From Candidatus Omnitrophota bacterium (GTDB lineage: Bacteria > Omnitrophota > Gorgyraeia > JAGLLT01): a stretch of DNA of 11,977 bases. The notes beneath the pieces are model-generated. The model had not been told where the DNA came from. It made no database searches and saw only the letters and a program-made list of their open reading frames with translations. The position numbers were made by a program, and so were the translations under genes. The DNA lies in assembly GCA_030630095.1 (NCBI GenBank), contig DAOVNW010000012.1, positions 1 through 11,977 of the forward strand, in the 5' to 3' direction. Positions 6,059-11,977 of the stretch are shown here, one piece after another (the first letter of the stretch is position 1; each line of letters opens with the position of its first letter).

Positions 6059-6937
6059 TTAACGCAGTCTTTTTCTGAACTTCTGCGTTAAAACATCAGC
6101 TCCAATGTTTAAACTTAAGGTCAGCGCAAAAAGCACCAACGCGATAGCAAAAAGAGCGTGGAAGTGTTCGCTTCCTACGACTGTTTCTCCCATCTCAGCG
6201 GCAATGGTCGCGGTCATAGTCCGCACAGGTTGAAAAAAAGAACGAGGGATAACTGCCGCTCCCCCGGCAACCATCAACACAGTCATGGTCTCTCCAATAG
6301 CCCTCCCCATACCGAGAATAATAGCAGTGCTTATTCCACCCGCCGCGGAGGGTACGGTTACTTTAACAGTAGTTTCCCATCTATTTGCCCCCAAAGCGTA
6401 AGAAGCCTCCTTGAAGCTCTTAGGAACCGAAGAGATTGCGTCTTCTGAAATACTGGTTATAGTAGGAATAGCCATAACGCCTAATAGAATAGCGGCGGTA
6501 AGGGCGTTCAAGCCCACAGGTAAACCGAAAAATTCCTGCACTAAAGGCGCCACAACCACCATTCCGAAAAAGCCATAAACCACAGAAGGAACACCGGCAA
6601 GAAGTTCTATTGCCGGCTTTATAAACCCTTTTATTTTGGGATGAGCCACTTCTGAAATATAAACAGCGGAAGCCACTCCTAATGGAACAGCAATAATCAA
6701 CGCTCCCGCGGTAACCCAAAGAGAACCCAAAAGTAAAGGTAAAATCCCAAAATCAGGCGGCTCATAAACAGGATACCAGAATTTACCAAAGAAGAACTTT
6801 CCAAAAGATATTACTTTAAAAATGGGCAGCCCTTCTTTGAACAAAACTATAACAATTCCCAAGAGGAAAACAATGGAAAATAAAGAAAATAAACAAAAAA
6901 GTCTTCTGATTAAATTTTCTTTTCGCGTTCTTTTCAT
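6059..6937 (-). CDS. pstC: phosphate ABC transporter permease PstC
   Basis: The second permease subunit, 292 residues from the chosen start. It carries a basic N-terminus (MKRTRKENLIRR), a first membrane helix, the Pst hallmark LLAGVPSVVYGFFGM, and the EAA loop EASYALGANRWETTVKV followed by LGMGRAIGET, where PstB docks. I prefer the ATG at 6935-6937, which has AAGGTG upstream. An earlier in-frame ATG at 6961 would add MGKPIRCF and has only a weak ribosome site. It lies downstream of pstS after a gap that carries a long-range inverted repeat, which may let pstS be made in excess of the membrane subunits. Confidence 0.95.
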   Translation of the reverse strand: MKRTRKENLIRRLFCLFSLFSIVFLLGIVIVLFKEGLPIFKVISFGKFFFGKFWYPVYEPPDFGILPLLLGSLWVTAGALIIAVPLGVASAVYISEVAHPKIKGFIKPAIELLAGVPSVVYGFFGMVVVAPLVQEFFGLPVGLNALTAAILLGVMAIPTITSISEDAISSVPKSFKEASYALGANRWETTVKVTVPSAAGGISTAIILGMGRAIGETMTVLMVAGGAAVIPRSFFQPVRTMTATIAAEMGETVVGSEHFHALFAIALVLFALTLSLNIGADVLTQKFRKRLR

Positions 6938-6969
6938 GAAACACCTTATGGGCTTACCCATTTAATGAC

Positions 6970-7034
6970 ATCCGCCACAGCATCTTTCTATACATTCAAA
7001 CACAGGCAAACCTATAATCTTAGCGTAGGCGGAT
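6970..7034. repeat. long-range inverted repeat between pstS and pstC
   Basis: ATCCGCC (6970-6976) and GGCGGAT (7028-7034) are perfect 7-bp complements 51 bases apart, spanning nearly all of the pstS-pstC gap. In mRNA this could close a stem shielding the pstS 3' end. It has no U-tract, so it is not a classic terminator. Confidence 0.35.
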
Positions 7035-7042
7035 AAATTTTA

Positions 7043-7864
7043 TCACGGTACAGAAACAAAGCCCTGTTTCCCGACTATTTTTTGTCCTTCTTCACTCAAG
7101 ACAAACTCAATAAAATTCTTGGTCAATCCTTTTGGCTTGCCATTGGTATACATAAATAAAGGCCGGGAGATTGGATAAGTGCCGCTAAGAACAGTCTTAA
7201 CTGAAGGCTCAACGCCATCAACAACCAAAGCCTTAACCTGAGAATTTAAATACCCCAGGCCCACATAACCAATAGCGCCTTTTGTGCGCTTAACTGTTTG
7301 CGCCACAGCCACATTAGAAGCTTGAAGCAAGGCATCCGGGCGCACACGCTGTTTTTTTAACGCCAGCTTGCCGAAAGCCTCATATGTTCCCGAGGCAACA
7401 TCTCTTGAAATAACAACTATTTTTTGATTCCCGCCTCCAAGCTCACTCCAGTTAGATATTCCACCCGTATAGATATCTTTAATCTGAGTAAGCGTAAGCT
7501 TATTAACTGGATTTGAAGAATGAACAATCACCGCGATTCCATCCATAGCAACTACATATGGTTCGGGGTTTACCCCTTTTTCTTTAGCTTTCAATATCTC
7601 CTTTTTTTTCATCGGACGGGAAGAATCAGCAACATCACATATACCGTCAATTAAAGCGGCAATACCTGTTCCCGAGCCGCCGCCGCGGACTGAAATGTCT
7701 GCCGCCGGATGCCTCTTCATAAATGTCTCGGCGCAATTCTGAGCAATGGGCAAGACCGTAGTTGACCCCTGAATAACAAGCCGGCCGCGTTCAGCACAAA
7801 CACCCTGGGCTATTAAACCCAGGATGAATAGCCCTAATAAACCTTGTAAAATCATTCTTTTCAT
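7043..7864 (-). CDS. pstS: periplasmic phosphate-binding protein PstS
   Basis: A 273-residue substrate-binding protein of the Pst ABC importer. A signal peptide (MKRMILQGLLGLFILGLIAQGVCA, cleavage after VCA, about residue 24) exports it. Phosphate-binding signatures are GSTTVLPI (33-40), RGGGSGTGI (60-68), SRDVASGTYEAF (153-164) and KGAIGYVGLGY (195-205). Together they match the short PstS family common outside enterobacteria. The start is the ATG at 7862-7864, with GGAGGA eight bases upstream. The frame remains open to 7987, but that extension would run through the Pho box and into the porin gene. A three-half-site Pho box and a -10 lie just upstream, so it should be strongly induced by phosphate starvation. 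Confidence 0.97.
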   Translation of the reverse strand: MKRMILQGLLGLFILGLIAQGVCAERGRLVIQGSTTVLPIAQNCAETFMKRHPAADISVRGGGSGTGIAALIDGICDVADSSRPMKKKEILKAKEKGVNPEPYVVAMDGIAVIVHSSNPVNKLTLTQIKDIYTGGISNWSELGGGNQKIVVISRDVASGTYEAFGKLALKKQRVRPDALLQASNVAVAQTVKRTKGAIGYVGLGYLNSQVKALVVDGVEPSVKTVLSGTYPISRPLFMYTNGKPKGLTKNFIEFVLSEEGQKIVGKQGFVSVP

Positions 7865-7892
7865 TTGACTATTCCTCCATTTTAATCTTAAA

Positions 7893-7948
7893 AGTTTAAC
7901 ATTCAATTGTGACAATTCTGTGACAACTAAGTAAAATGTTAGTGACAA
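7893..7948 (-). promoter_or_regulatory. Pho box and -10 of the pstS promoter
   Basis: On the minus strand the heptamer TTGTCAC occurs three times, at 7942-7948, 7920-7926 and 7909-7915. Spacings are 22 and 11 bp, that is, one face of the helix with a degenerate unit (ATTTTAC) in the gap. This matches the PhoB-type direct repeat (E. coli CTGTCAT, 11-bp period). TAAACT (7893-7898) follows after 10 bp and is the likely -10, with the Pho box replacing the -35. Confidence 0.85.
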
Positions 7949-7952
7949 TAAA

Positions 7953-9158
7953 TTAGAACTTATATTCCAACTGCACAAGAAATTCATCGTTGTTCACATT
8001 CCTGCCGCCGGTTTTCTCATCGTTGATATAATATTCGGCCTTTAACTTAACGTTTTTGGCAAGCTCTGTAATCAAGGCGACAGTCAACATCTCTCTATCC
8101 CAGGAAGCGGATTTCTTGAAAGACTTTGTCCAGTCCGTATCCAGCTTGCCATATCTTATTACAGGTTCAAAAGAACAAAGATAGGTTCTATTAAACTTCC
8201 ATTTATGCGATCCCTGAATATACCAAGCCGTTCTTTCCAGAACCCCGTCATCAAATTGCGCTCCTTCACCTACTAAAGTAAGCTCCTTTAATTTGTCAAA
8301 TTTGTACTTATAAACCAATCTCCCGCCGTATCGGCGCATTGTGTCGGAGTTAGAGTCATAGTCGGATAATTTACTCGCCAGCAAATCAATATCGTCACCG
8401 CTTAATTCTCCGAAAAATCCAAAGCCCAAAACATCCAGACTGCCCCAATCTCCAATATCAGGCTTAACGCCAACCTTAACTCCATATTCCGGATGGCCTG
8501 TTTTATGCGCTACATTACGGTTATCACGCAGCATCTTGTAACTGGAATCCTCGGCCACTTGCTTAGTTCCAAGCCTCAAACCCTCACCAAAAGCAACGCC
8601 CCAATAAAAAGGATCTTGCTCCGCTTCCCAGTTTACCTGAAGCTGCTCATACCTCCACAAAGCGGTACCCACCAAAGGATAAACCTCGGTTTTACGGGAA
8701 GCGCCAATAAATCTGCTCTTCAACCCGGCAAAAATTTGTGAGTCTAAGGGCAAATTTTTGAAATAAATACCACCATTAGCAAAGTAAGCTTCATCCGGCT
8801 TGAATTCTAATTCCGCCTTTAAGGAAATGTTTGACTTCGTAAAGTTTACCTCCGGCTTCAGCACAAACTTATCAAACTGAAACCTCGCCTCCGCGTCAGA
8901 TATCCCGTCATCCTTCTGCGTATCTCTAAACTCTATCTCCAACTCACCGCCCAGATAAATATCCGCGCCTTTAAGGGAAATAAGAGAGTCCGCCTTATTT
9001 TCCGTCGTTTCTATTCTTATCTTTTCCGCCTCTTCATAACTGATAACCCCTTTCTTACGCAATAAATCCAAAAGCGGCTCATCAGCCCGCGCCATAACCG
9101 GCAGTGCAAGAAATACTATTAGCGCTATTAACCCCGTTAACTTAAATCCTTTGAACAT
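7953..9158 (-). CDS. outer-membrane porin, probably phosphate-selective (OprO/OprP-like)
   Basis: A 401-residue exported protein. The signal peptide (residues 1-25, cleavage after ARA) precedes an N-terminal LLDLLRKKGVISYEEAEKI segment, which resembles the short helical start of many OprO/OprP-type porins. Then come alternating hydrophobic/charged strands rich in aromatic and Gly residues (for example YGGRLVYKYKF, NVKLKAEYYI), and the protein ends FLVQLEYKF. The terminal Phe is the usual recognition signal for beta-barrel assembly. OprP-type porins pass phosphate across the outer membrane under starvation. The position between a Pho promoter and pstS supports that role, but selectivity is inferred. 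The ATG at 9156-9158 has GAAAGGAAAAG upstream. A general porin is the alternative. Confidence 0.8.
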   Translation of the reverse strand: MFKGFKLTGLIALIVFLALPVMARADEPLLDLLRKKGVISYEEAEKIRIETTENKADSLISLKGADIYLGGELEIEFRDTQKDDGISDAEARFQFDKFVLKPEVNFTKSNISLKAELEFKPDEAYFANGGIYFKNLPLDSQIFAGLKSRFIGASRKTEVYPLVGTALWRYEQLQVNWEAEQDPFYWGVAFGEGLRLGTKQVAEDSSYKMLRDNRNVAHKTGHPEYGVKVGVKPDIGDWGSLDVLGFGFFGELSGDDIDLLASKLSDYDSNSDTMRRYGGRLVYKYKFDKLKELTLVGEGAQFDDGVLERTAWYIQGSHKWKFNRTYLCSFEPVIRYGKLDTDWTKSFKKSASWDREMLTVALITELAKNVKLKAEYYINDEKTGGRNVNNDEFLVQLEYKF

Positions 9159-9185
9159 TTTTTCTTTTCCTTTCGTTAATTTTGC

Positions 9186-9210
9186 CCTATTTGGAGAGAA
9201 TCCCCATAGG
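9186..9210 (-). promoter_or_regulatory. RNA hairpin in the leader just before the porin gene
   Basis: Folded as minus-strand RNA, CCUAU-GGGGA pairs with UCUCC-AA-AUAGG around a UUC loop: ten pairs, including one G-U, with a two-base bulge. It lies between the 62-residue gene and the porin Shine-Dalgarno and has no U-tract. mRNA processing or stabilisation upstream of the porin is the likeliest role. Confidence 0.4.
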
Positions 9211-9231
9211 ACAAGCCTACGAGATAAACCC

Positions 9232-9420
9232 CTACTGAGATTTGCTTAGCTTTCTAAGCCGTTGTAAATTCTTTTCTACCTGCTTTAAGTTTTCATCTAT
9301 ATAGCCGTCGTCCATCGAGTTCTCTGTCTCCATAGTCTTCAACACATCTTTCAACGCGTCAATCTGTGAACGAAGATGGCTGCTAACGAAATCTTTTCGC
9401 AGATTGACAATTGCCCGCAT
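9232..9420 (-). CDS. small helical protein of unknown function in the Pho cluster, 62 residues
   Basis: Unrecognised. MRAIVNLRKDF is followed by two probable amphipathic helices (SSHLRSQIDALKDVLKTMET and YIDENLKQVEKNLQRLRKL) with heptad-like hydrophobic spacing, suggesting a helical hairpin or coiled coil. There is no signal peptide or membrane segment, so it is probably cytoplasmic. The ATG at 9418-9420 is preceded by AAGGAGGTGAT, an almost complete complement of the 16S rRNA end, but about 12 bases away, longer than usual; no closer in-frame start exists. A stable hairpin lies immediately upstream. Placed between the second Pho promoter and the porin, it is probably starvation-induced with the porin. 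A role in envelope or Pho control is speculation. Confidence 0.7.
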   Translation of the reverse strand: MRAIVNLRKDFVSSHLRSQIDALKDVLKTMETENSMDDGYIDENLKQVEKNLQRLRKLSKSQ

Positions 9421-9444
9421 CCTGCCTTATCACCTCCTTAATGA

Positions 9445-9487
9445 GGGCATCATTTATGTCAGCTTTGCTGTCGTAAATGATAAGCCC
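9445..9487. promoter_or_regulatory. long hairpin immediately upstream of the 62-residue gene
   Basis: GGGC and ATCATTTA (9445-9456) pair with TAAATGAT and GCCC (9474-9487) with an AA bulge. Inside, CAGC-TTT-GCTG (9460-9470) forms a tip helix, separated by a symmetric 3x3 internal loop. That is sixteen Watson-Crick pairs in 43 bases. It ends about six bases before the AAGGAGG ribosome site of the 62-residue gene. No U-tract follows on either strand. Confidence 0.6.
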
Positions 9488-9493
9488 GAATTA

Positions 9494-9557
9494 ATTCCGC
9501 CGAGAGTCGCGAAATTCTCTCCGACCGACAATTTCGCGATATCTTTCGAGGCGGGAT
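9494..9557. repeat. large imperfect palindrome upstream of the 62-residue gene
   Basis: A perfect 10-bp core TCGCGAAATT (9507-9516) / AATTTCGCGA (9530-9539) with a 13-base loop is flanked by GAGAG/CTTTC (one G-T) and CCGCC/GGCGG. It extends to ATT/GAT outside, with GA and TAT bulges on the right arm. It starts 10 bases after the stop of the 45-residue gene. The look is that of a REP-like palindromic unit or a structured RNA. Confidence 0.55.
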
Positions 9558-9567
9558 ATACAGTAAA

Positions 9568-9705
9568 TTATTTATCTCTTAGTTTATTTATTAAACAGAC
9601 AATAATCTTCGCGTTTGGCTCTAATTTATCCCTATATTTTTTCATTCTCAGCCAAATTAAAATTACAAACACCAGCATAACCAAACAGAAAATTATTATC
9701 TTCAT
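9568..9705 (-). CDS. small single-pass membrane peptide, 45 residues, Pho-controlled
   Basis: A short open frame beginning MKIIIFCLVMLVFVILIWL and ending LINKLRDK. Residues 3-19 form one strongly hydrophobic helix, followed at once by a basic stretch (RMKKYRDKLEPNAK), so by the positive-inside rule the C-terminus should be cytoplasmic. The ATG is at 9703-9705, with AAAGGA about 11 bases upstream, somewhat far. Support comes from context: a Pho box and a TATACT -10 lie directly upstream, and the frame fills the space between that promoter and the leader structures. It would be the first gene of the unit leading to the 62-residue protein and the porin. Function unknown; small regulators of sensor kinases or transporters have this shape. 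Confidence 0.55.
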   Translation of the reverse strand: MKIIIFCLVMLVFVILIWLRMKKYRDKLEPNAKIIVCLINKLRDK

Positions 9706-9733
9706 TTTTTCATCATTCCTTTACTTAAGCAAA

Positions 9734-9787
9734 AGTATACATTTCGGATGTGAAGGAAAAATTACAAACAAGTGAATTTTTTGTGAA
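9734..9787 (-). promoter_or_regulatory. second Pho box with -10, upstream of the small membrane peptide
   Basis: TTCAC occurs three times on the minus strand (9783-9787, 9772-9776, 9750-9754) at spacings of 11 and 22 bp. TATACT (9734-9739) lies exactly 10 bp after the last copy, the same distance as in the pstS promoter. No -35 is visible, as expected for a PhoB-activated promoter. The half-site differs from TTGTCAC but resembles PhoP-type GTTCAC half-sites known from actinobacteria. Confidence 0.65.
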
Positions 9788-9816
9788 CTTTGAAATAGAG
9801 GGATTTAAAAGACTGG

Positions 9817-9832
9817 AGGCTTTTTTAAGCCT
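9817..9832 (-). terminator. hairpin at the phoR stop codon, weak terminator
   Basis: AGGCTT-AAAA-AAGCCT on the minus strand is a perfect 6-bp hairpin including the phoR stop codon, followed by CCAGTCTTTT. The U-run is short and displaced, so termination is probably partial. It separates phoRB from the Pho box that follows. Confidence 0.4.
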
Positions 9833-11597
9833 TAGGGATGGTAAAACTAAAGATGGAGCCCTGCCCTAATACGCTTTGGACAAAAACCTGGCCGTTGTGG
9901 GCATGGACGATGTGCTTGACAATAGAAAGGCCGAGGCCTGTGCCGCCTAACTCACGCGAGCGGGCCTTGTCTACACGATAAAAACGTTCAAAAAGCCGGG
10001 GTAAATCATTTTCGGGAATACCGATTCCCGTATCAGAAACATCTACCCGGACAAATTTACCCTGCTCTTTCGCCGATATAACAACCTCACCCTTGCTTTC
10101 AGTGTACTTTACCGCGTTATCTATGAGGTTTAACAAAACCTGGGCGGTTCTATTTTCGTCGGCTAAGACGCGGGGTATATCCTGAGGAATATCTATTTTA
10201 ATTTCTACTGACTTACCTTGAGCCCGCTTTTTTAGGCCAGCCGCAACCCGTTCGATAATCGGTTTTACGGCCGAGGGCATTAAGGTCATCTTAAACCTGC
10301 CTGATTCCACTCTGGATAAATCCAGTATATCGTCAATTAATTTGGCCAGCCGGTCGGAGTCAGAATAAATTATCTTTAAAAAATCCCTGGCGTTCTCCTT
10401 ATCATCCAGAGCGCCTTCTATCAGGGTCTCGGCATAACCCTTAATGCTCGCGATTGGCGTTCTCAGTTCATGAGAAACGTTAGCCACGAAATCCTGGCGC
10501 ATCTTTTCGAGGCGCCTTAAATTCGTTATGTCATGAAATACCAAAACCGCGCCTTCGGTCGCGCCTTCGCGGACAACAGGCGCCGCGTGCAGCAGCAAGG
10601 TCTTTTCTTCCGGCAGCAAAAGAGAAATCTCCCGCGATTGAACACCCTGTTTTATCTTTAAAACCTTATCAATAATTTCCTGTATCTCAATGTTACGCAC
10701 TACTTCAAGCGGCTTTTTACCGTGAGGCTCTTCTTTAACAAGCAGGAAATCCTTAAGGGCCTGATTCATCAGCAAAATTTCCCCTCTTATGTCAACCACC
10801 ATCACCCCTTCAAACATACTCAAAAGCACCGCCTCAAATCTTGACCTGCTAAGGGTAACCTCTTCTATTCTAAACCTAATTTGCTCCGACATATAATTAA
10901 AAGTTTTCGCCAGATCTCCTATTTCATCTTTGGTTGAAATCAAAACTCTCTTCGAAAAGTCGCCGCCGGCTATAGCTTGAGCAAAAGAGGACATTTTTTT
11001 AATCGGTTTTGTTATGAAGGCCGAGGCCGCGAAGCTGATAATAACAGCCAAAAGAAAAGCTGGCAGGAAAGAGGTGATTAACAGCTTTTTTAGGCGGCTT
11101 GATATCAATTCAATCTCAGAAAGAGGCATCGAAAGCCGAACTATGCCGCGGGTTTTCCCTTCTCCGAATCCGCGGGCAACATAAAGCATATCTTTTTTAA
11201 GGGTAGCGCTAAAGCGCCTGCTTTCACCTGTACCTGTAAGTAAAGCCTGCTGAACCTCCGGCCGAAAAAGATGATTTTCCGCGCTTCCAAGCTCCCCTTC
11301 ACCCAATGATGAATCGCCTAAAACAGTTCCATTAGATCCGATAACGGTAACCCGCGCGCTCAACTCTTTTCCTATCTTGTTGGCTGCCGCGTCAATGCCC
11401 TGATGCCGGACTGCTCCTGCCGGGTCTTCTTCAAAAAAGGACTTAGTAAGCGAGGCCTGCCTCAAAAGGTTAGTTCTAATGCGCTGGTAGGTATCTTCTC
11501 TTAAATTGTTGTTAAGATAAATATAAACGCCTAAAAAAACAACAGCGATAATTACTCCAAAAATAAAGGTAATCTTATAATGAATGGACGTCTTCAC
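9825..11597 (-). CDS. phoR: phosphate-regulon sensor histidine kinase PhoR
   Basis: A 590-residue membrane kinase. Membrane helices lie at about 9-28 and 171-195, enclosing an extracytoplasmic domain of about 140 residues with PAS-like character (SARVTVIGSNGTVLGDS). Next come HAMP (about 195-247), a cytoplasmic PAS (about 252-358, FEGVMVVDIRGEILLMN), and HisKA with phosphorylated His376 in VSHELRTP. The ATPase domain has N-box LIDNAVKYT (Asn494), DTGIGIP (522-528), LFERFYRVD (535-543) and GGTGLGLSI (551-559). The sensor domain makes it like Bacillus PhoR rather than the short enterobacterial form. The start is a GTG (11595-11597) one base after the phoB stop, with AAGGGG upstream, so the two are translationally coupled. 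Placement beside phoB, pst and phoU supports the PhoR name. Confidence 0.93.
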   Translation of the reverse strand: MKTSIHYKITFIFGVIIAVVFLGVYIYLNNNLREDTYQRIRTNLLRQASLTKSFFEEDPAGAVRHQGIDAAANKIGKELSARVTVIGSNGTVLGDSSLGEGELGSAENHLFRPEVQQALLTGTGESRRFSATLKKDMLYVARGFGEGKTRGIVRLSMPLSEIELISSRLKKLLITSFLPAFLLAVIISFAASAFITKPIKKMSSFAQAIAGGDFSKRVLISTKDEIGDLAKTFNYMSEQIRFRIEEVTLSRSRFEAVLLSMFEGVMVVDIRGEILLMNQALKDFLLVKEEPHGKKPLEVVRNIEIQEIIDKVLKIKQGVQSREISLLLPEEKTLLLHAAPVVREGATEGAVLVFHDITNLRRLEKMRQDFVANVSHELRTPIASIKGYAETLIEGALDDKENARDFLKIIYSDSDRLAKLIDDILDLSRVESGRFKMTLMPSAVKPIIERVAAGLKKRAQGKSVEIKIDIPQDIPRVLADENRTAQVLLNLIDNAVKYTESKGEVVISAKEQGKFVRVDVSDTGIGIPENDLPRLFERFYRVDKARSRELGGTGLGLSIVKHIVHAHNGQVFVQSVLGQGSIFSFTIPKA

Positions 11598-11598
11598 A

Positions 11599-11976
11599 TC
11601 AATCCCCTTCGCTAAATCTGTATCCCAGGCCTCTTACCGTCTCAATAAGATTACCTGCCTTGCCCAATTTTTGCCTGAGACGCTTAATGTGAGTATCTAC
11701 GGTGCGGGTAGTAACGTCAGCGGCTATATCCCAAACGTCATTTAATAATTTATCGCGTGATTGCGCCCGGCCCCTTTCCTCTATCAGAGTAACTACAAGT
11801 TTAAATTCCATCGGCGTCAATTCTATCTCTTTTTTATCAACCGTCACTTTGTGGCGGGCAATATCCACTACGAGTTTTCCCGCGGACAGGAGGTCATTTC
11901 GAGCTTCAAGAGTTACTTTGCGCTTTAACACCGCCTTCACCCGCAAGACCAACTCCCGCGGGCTAAACGGCTTGAC
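11599..11976 (-). CDS. phoB: phosphate-regulon response regulator PhoB, C-terminal part
   Basis: The last 125 residues are present; the N-terminal part of the receiver lies beyond the window. The visible segment opens with VKPFSPRELVLRVKAVLKR, the conserved Lys-Pro and final helix of an OmpR/PhoB-type receiver. After a linker comes the winged-helix domain: ELTPMEFKLVVTLIE, then RDKLLNDVWD, and the recognition region TRTVDTHIKRLRQKLG, ending IETVRGLGYRF. In-frame TTG or GTG codons near 11952 are internal, not starts. PhoB, when phosphorylated by PhoR, binds direct repeats at Pho promoters; two such sites occur in this window. Its own promoter is outside. Confidence 0.94.
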   Translation of the reverse strand, partial: VKPFSPRELVLRVKAVLKRKVTLEARNDLLSAGKLVVDIARHKVTVDKKEIELTPMEFKLVVTLIEERGRAQSRDKLLNDVWDIAADVTTRTVDTHIKRLRQKLGKAGNLIETVRGLGYRFSEGD

Positions 11977-11977
11977 T

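Noticed and set aside
6420..6719. Minus-strand 99-codon frame inside pstC
   Set aside because: It overlaps pstC in another frame and has a Cys/Arg/Tyr-rich composition typical of a shadow frame.
7865..7987. 41-residue N-terminal extension of PstS
   Set aside because: It would include the Pho box and the porin C-terminus; the signal peptide and Shine-Dalgarno place the start at 7864.
9404..9432. Plus-strand promoter TTGACA at 9404-9409
   Set aside because: No acceptable -10 occurs at 16-18 bases; it is coding sequence of the 62-residue gene on the other strand.
9404..9775. 123-codon open frame on the plus strand
   Set aside because: It lacks a ribosome site, runs antisense over the 45-codon gene and the palindromes, and its translation is mostly the sequence of those inverted repeats.
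11599..11952. Short DNA-binding protein starting at 11952
   Set aside because: The frame continues to the window edge with the conserved receiver end VKPFSPREL, so this is internal to phoB.

Overview
All recognisable genes in this window lie on the minus strand, so the biology reads from position 11977 down to 1. The core is a phosphate-starvation (Pho) locus in the order phoB (3' part), phoR, a 45-residue membrane peptide, a 62-residue protein, an outer-membrane porin, pstS, pstC, pstA, pstB and phoU. The porin, with a signal peptide and a C-terminal Phe, indicates a diderm bacterium. Base composition is moderate, starts are a mix of ATG and GTG, and Shine-Dalgarno sites are good. I cannot name the phylum. 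An uncultured lineage such as Omnitrophota would be compatible, but that is a guess.

Region by region. 11599-11977 is the C-terminal part of the PhoB regulator, followed after one base by phoR (9825-11597), a sensor kinase with a large extracytoplasmic domain. 9421-9824 is a dense control region. It holds a hairpin at the phoR stop, a Pho box with its -10, a 45-codon gene, and two long inverted repeats ahead of the 62-codon gene (9232-9420). The porin (7953-9158) follows after a 10-bp hairpin. A second Pho box (7909-7948) drives pstS, and the permease, ATPase and phoU genes follow closely (7864 down to 3633). 2959-3593 holds two small uncharacterised genes. 2660-2958 is non-coding as far as I can see. 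923-2638 encodes a long-chain acyl-CoA ligase, 395-769 a stand-alone receiver protein, and about 286-397 looks like the tail of a second receiver. 2-163 is the N-terminal part of a TetR-family repressor with a clear promoter and a likely operator.

How it works together (inference from known families). PhoR phosphorylates PhoB when phosphate is low. PhoB binds the two Pho boxes, which share a striking geometry: half-sites in 11-bp phase and the last one exactly 10 bp from the -10. One promoter gives the small peptides and porin (outer-membrane uptake); the other gives PstSCAB (periplasmic capture and ATP-driven import) and PhoU (feedback on PhoR). Most original observations: the second Pho promoter in front of an overlooked 45-residue membrane peptide, the structured leader behind it, the heptanucleotide tandem repeats on both sides of pstB, and the receiver remnant.
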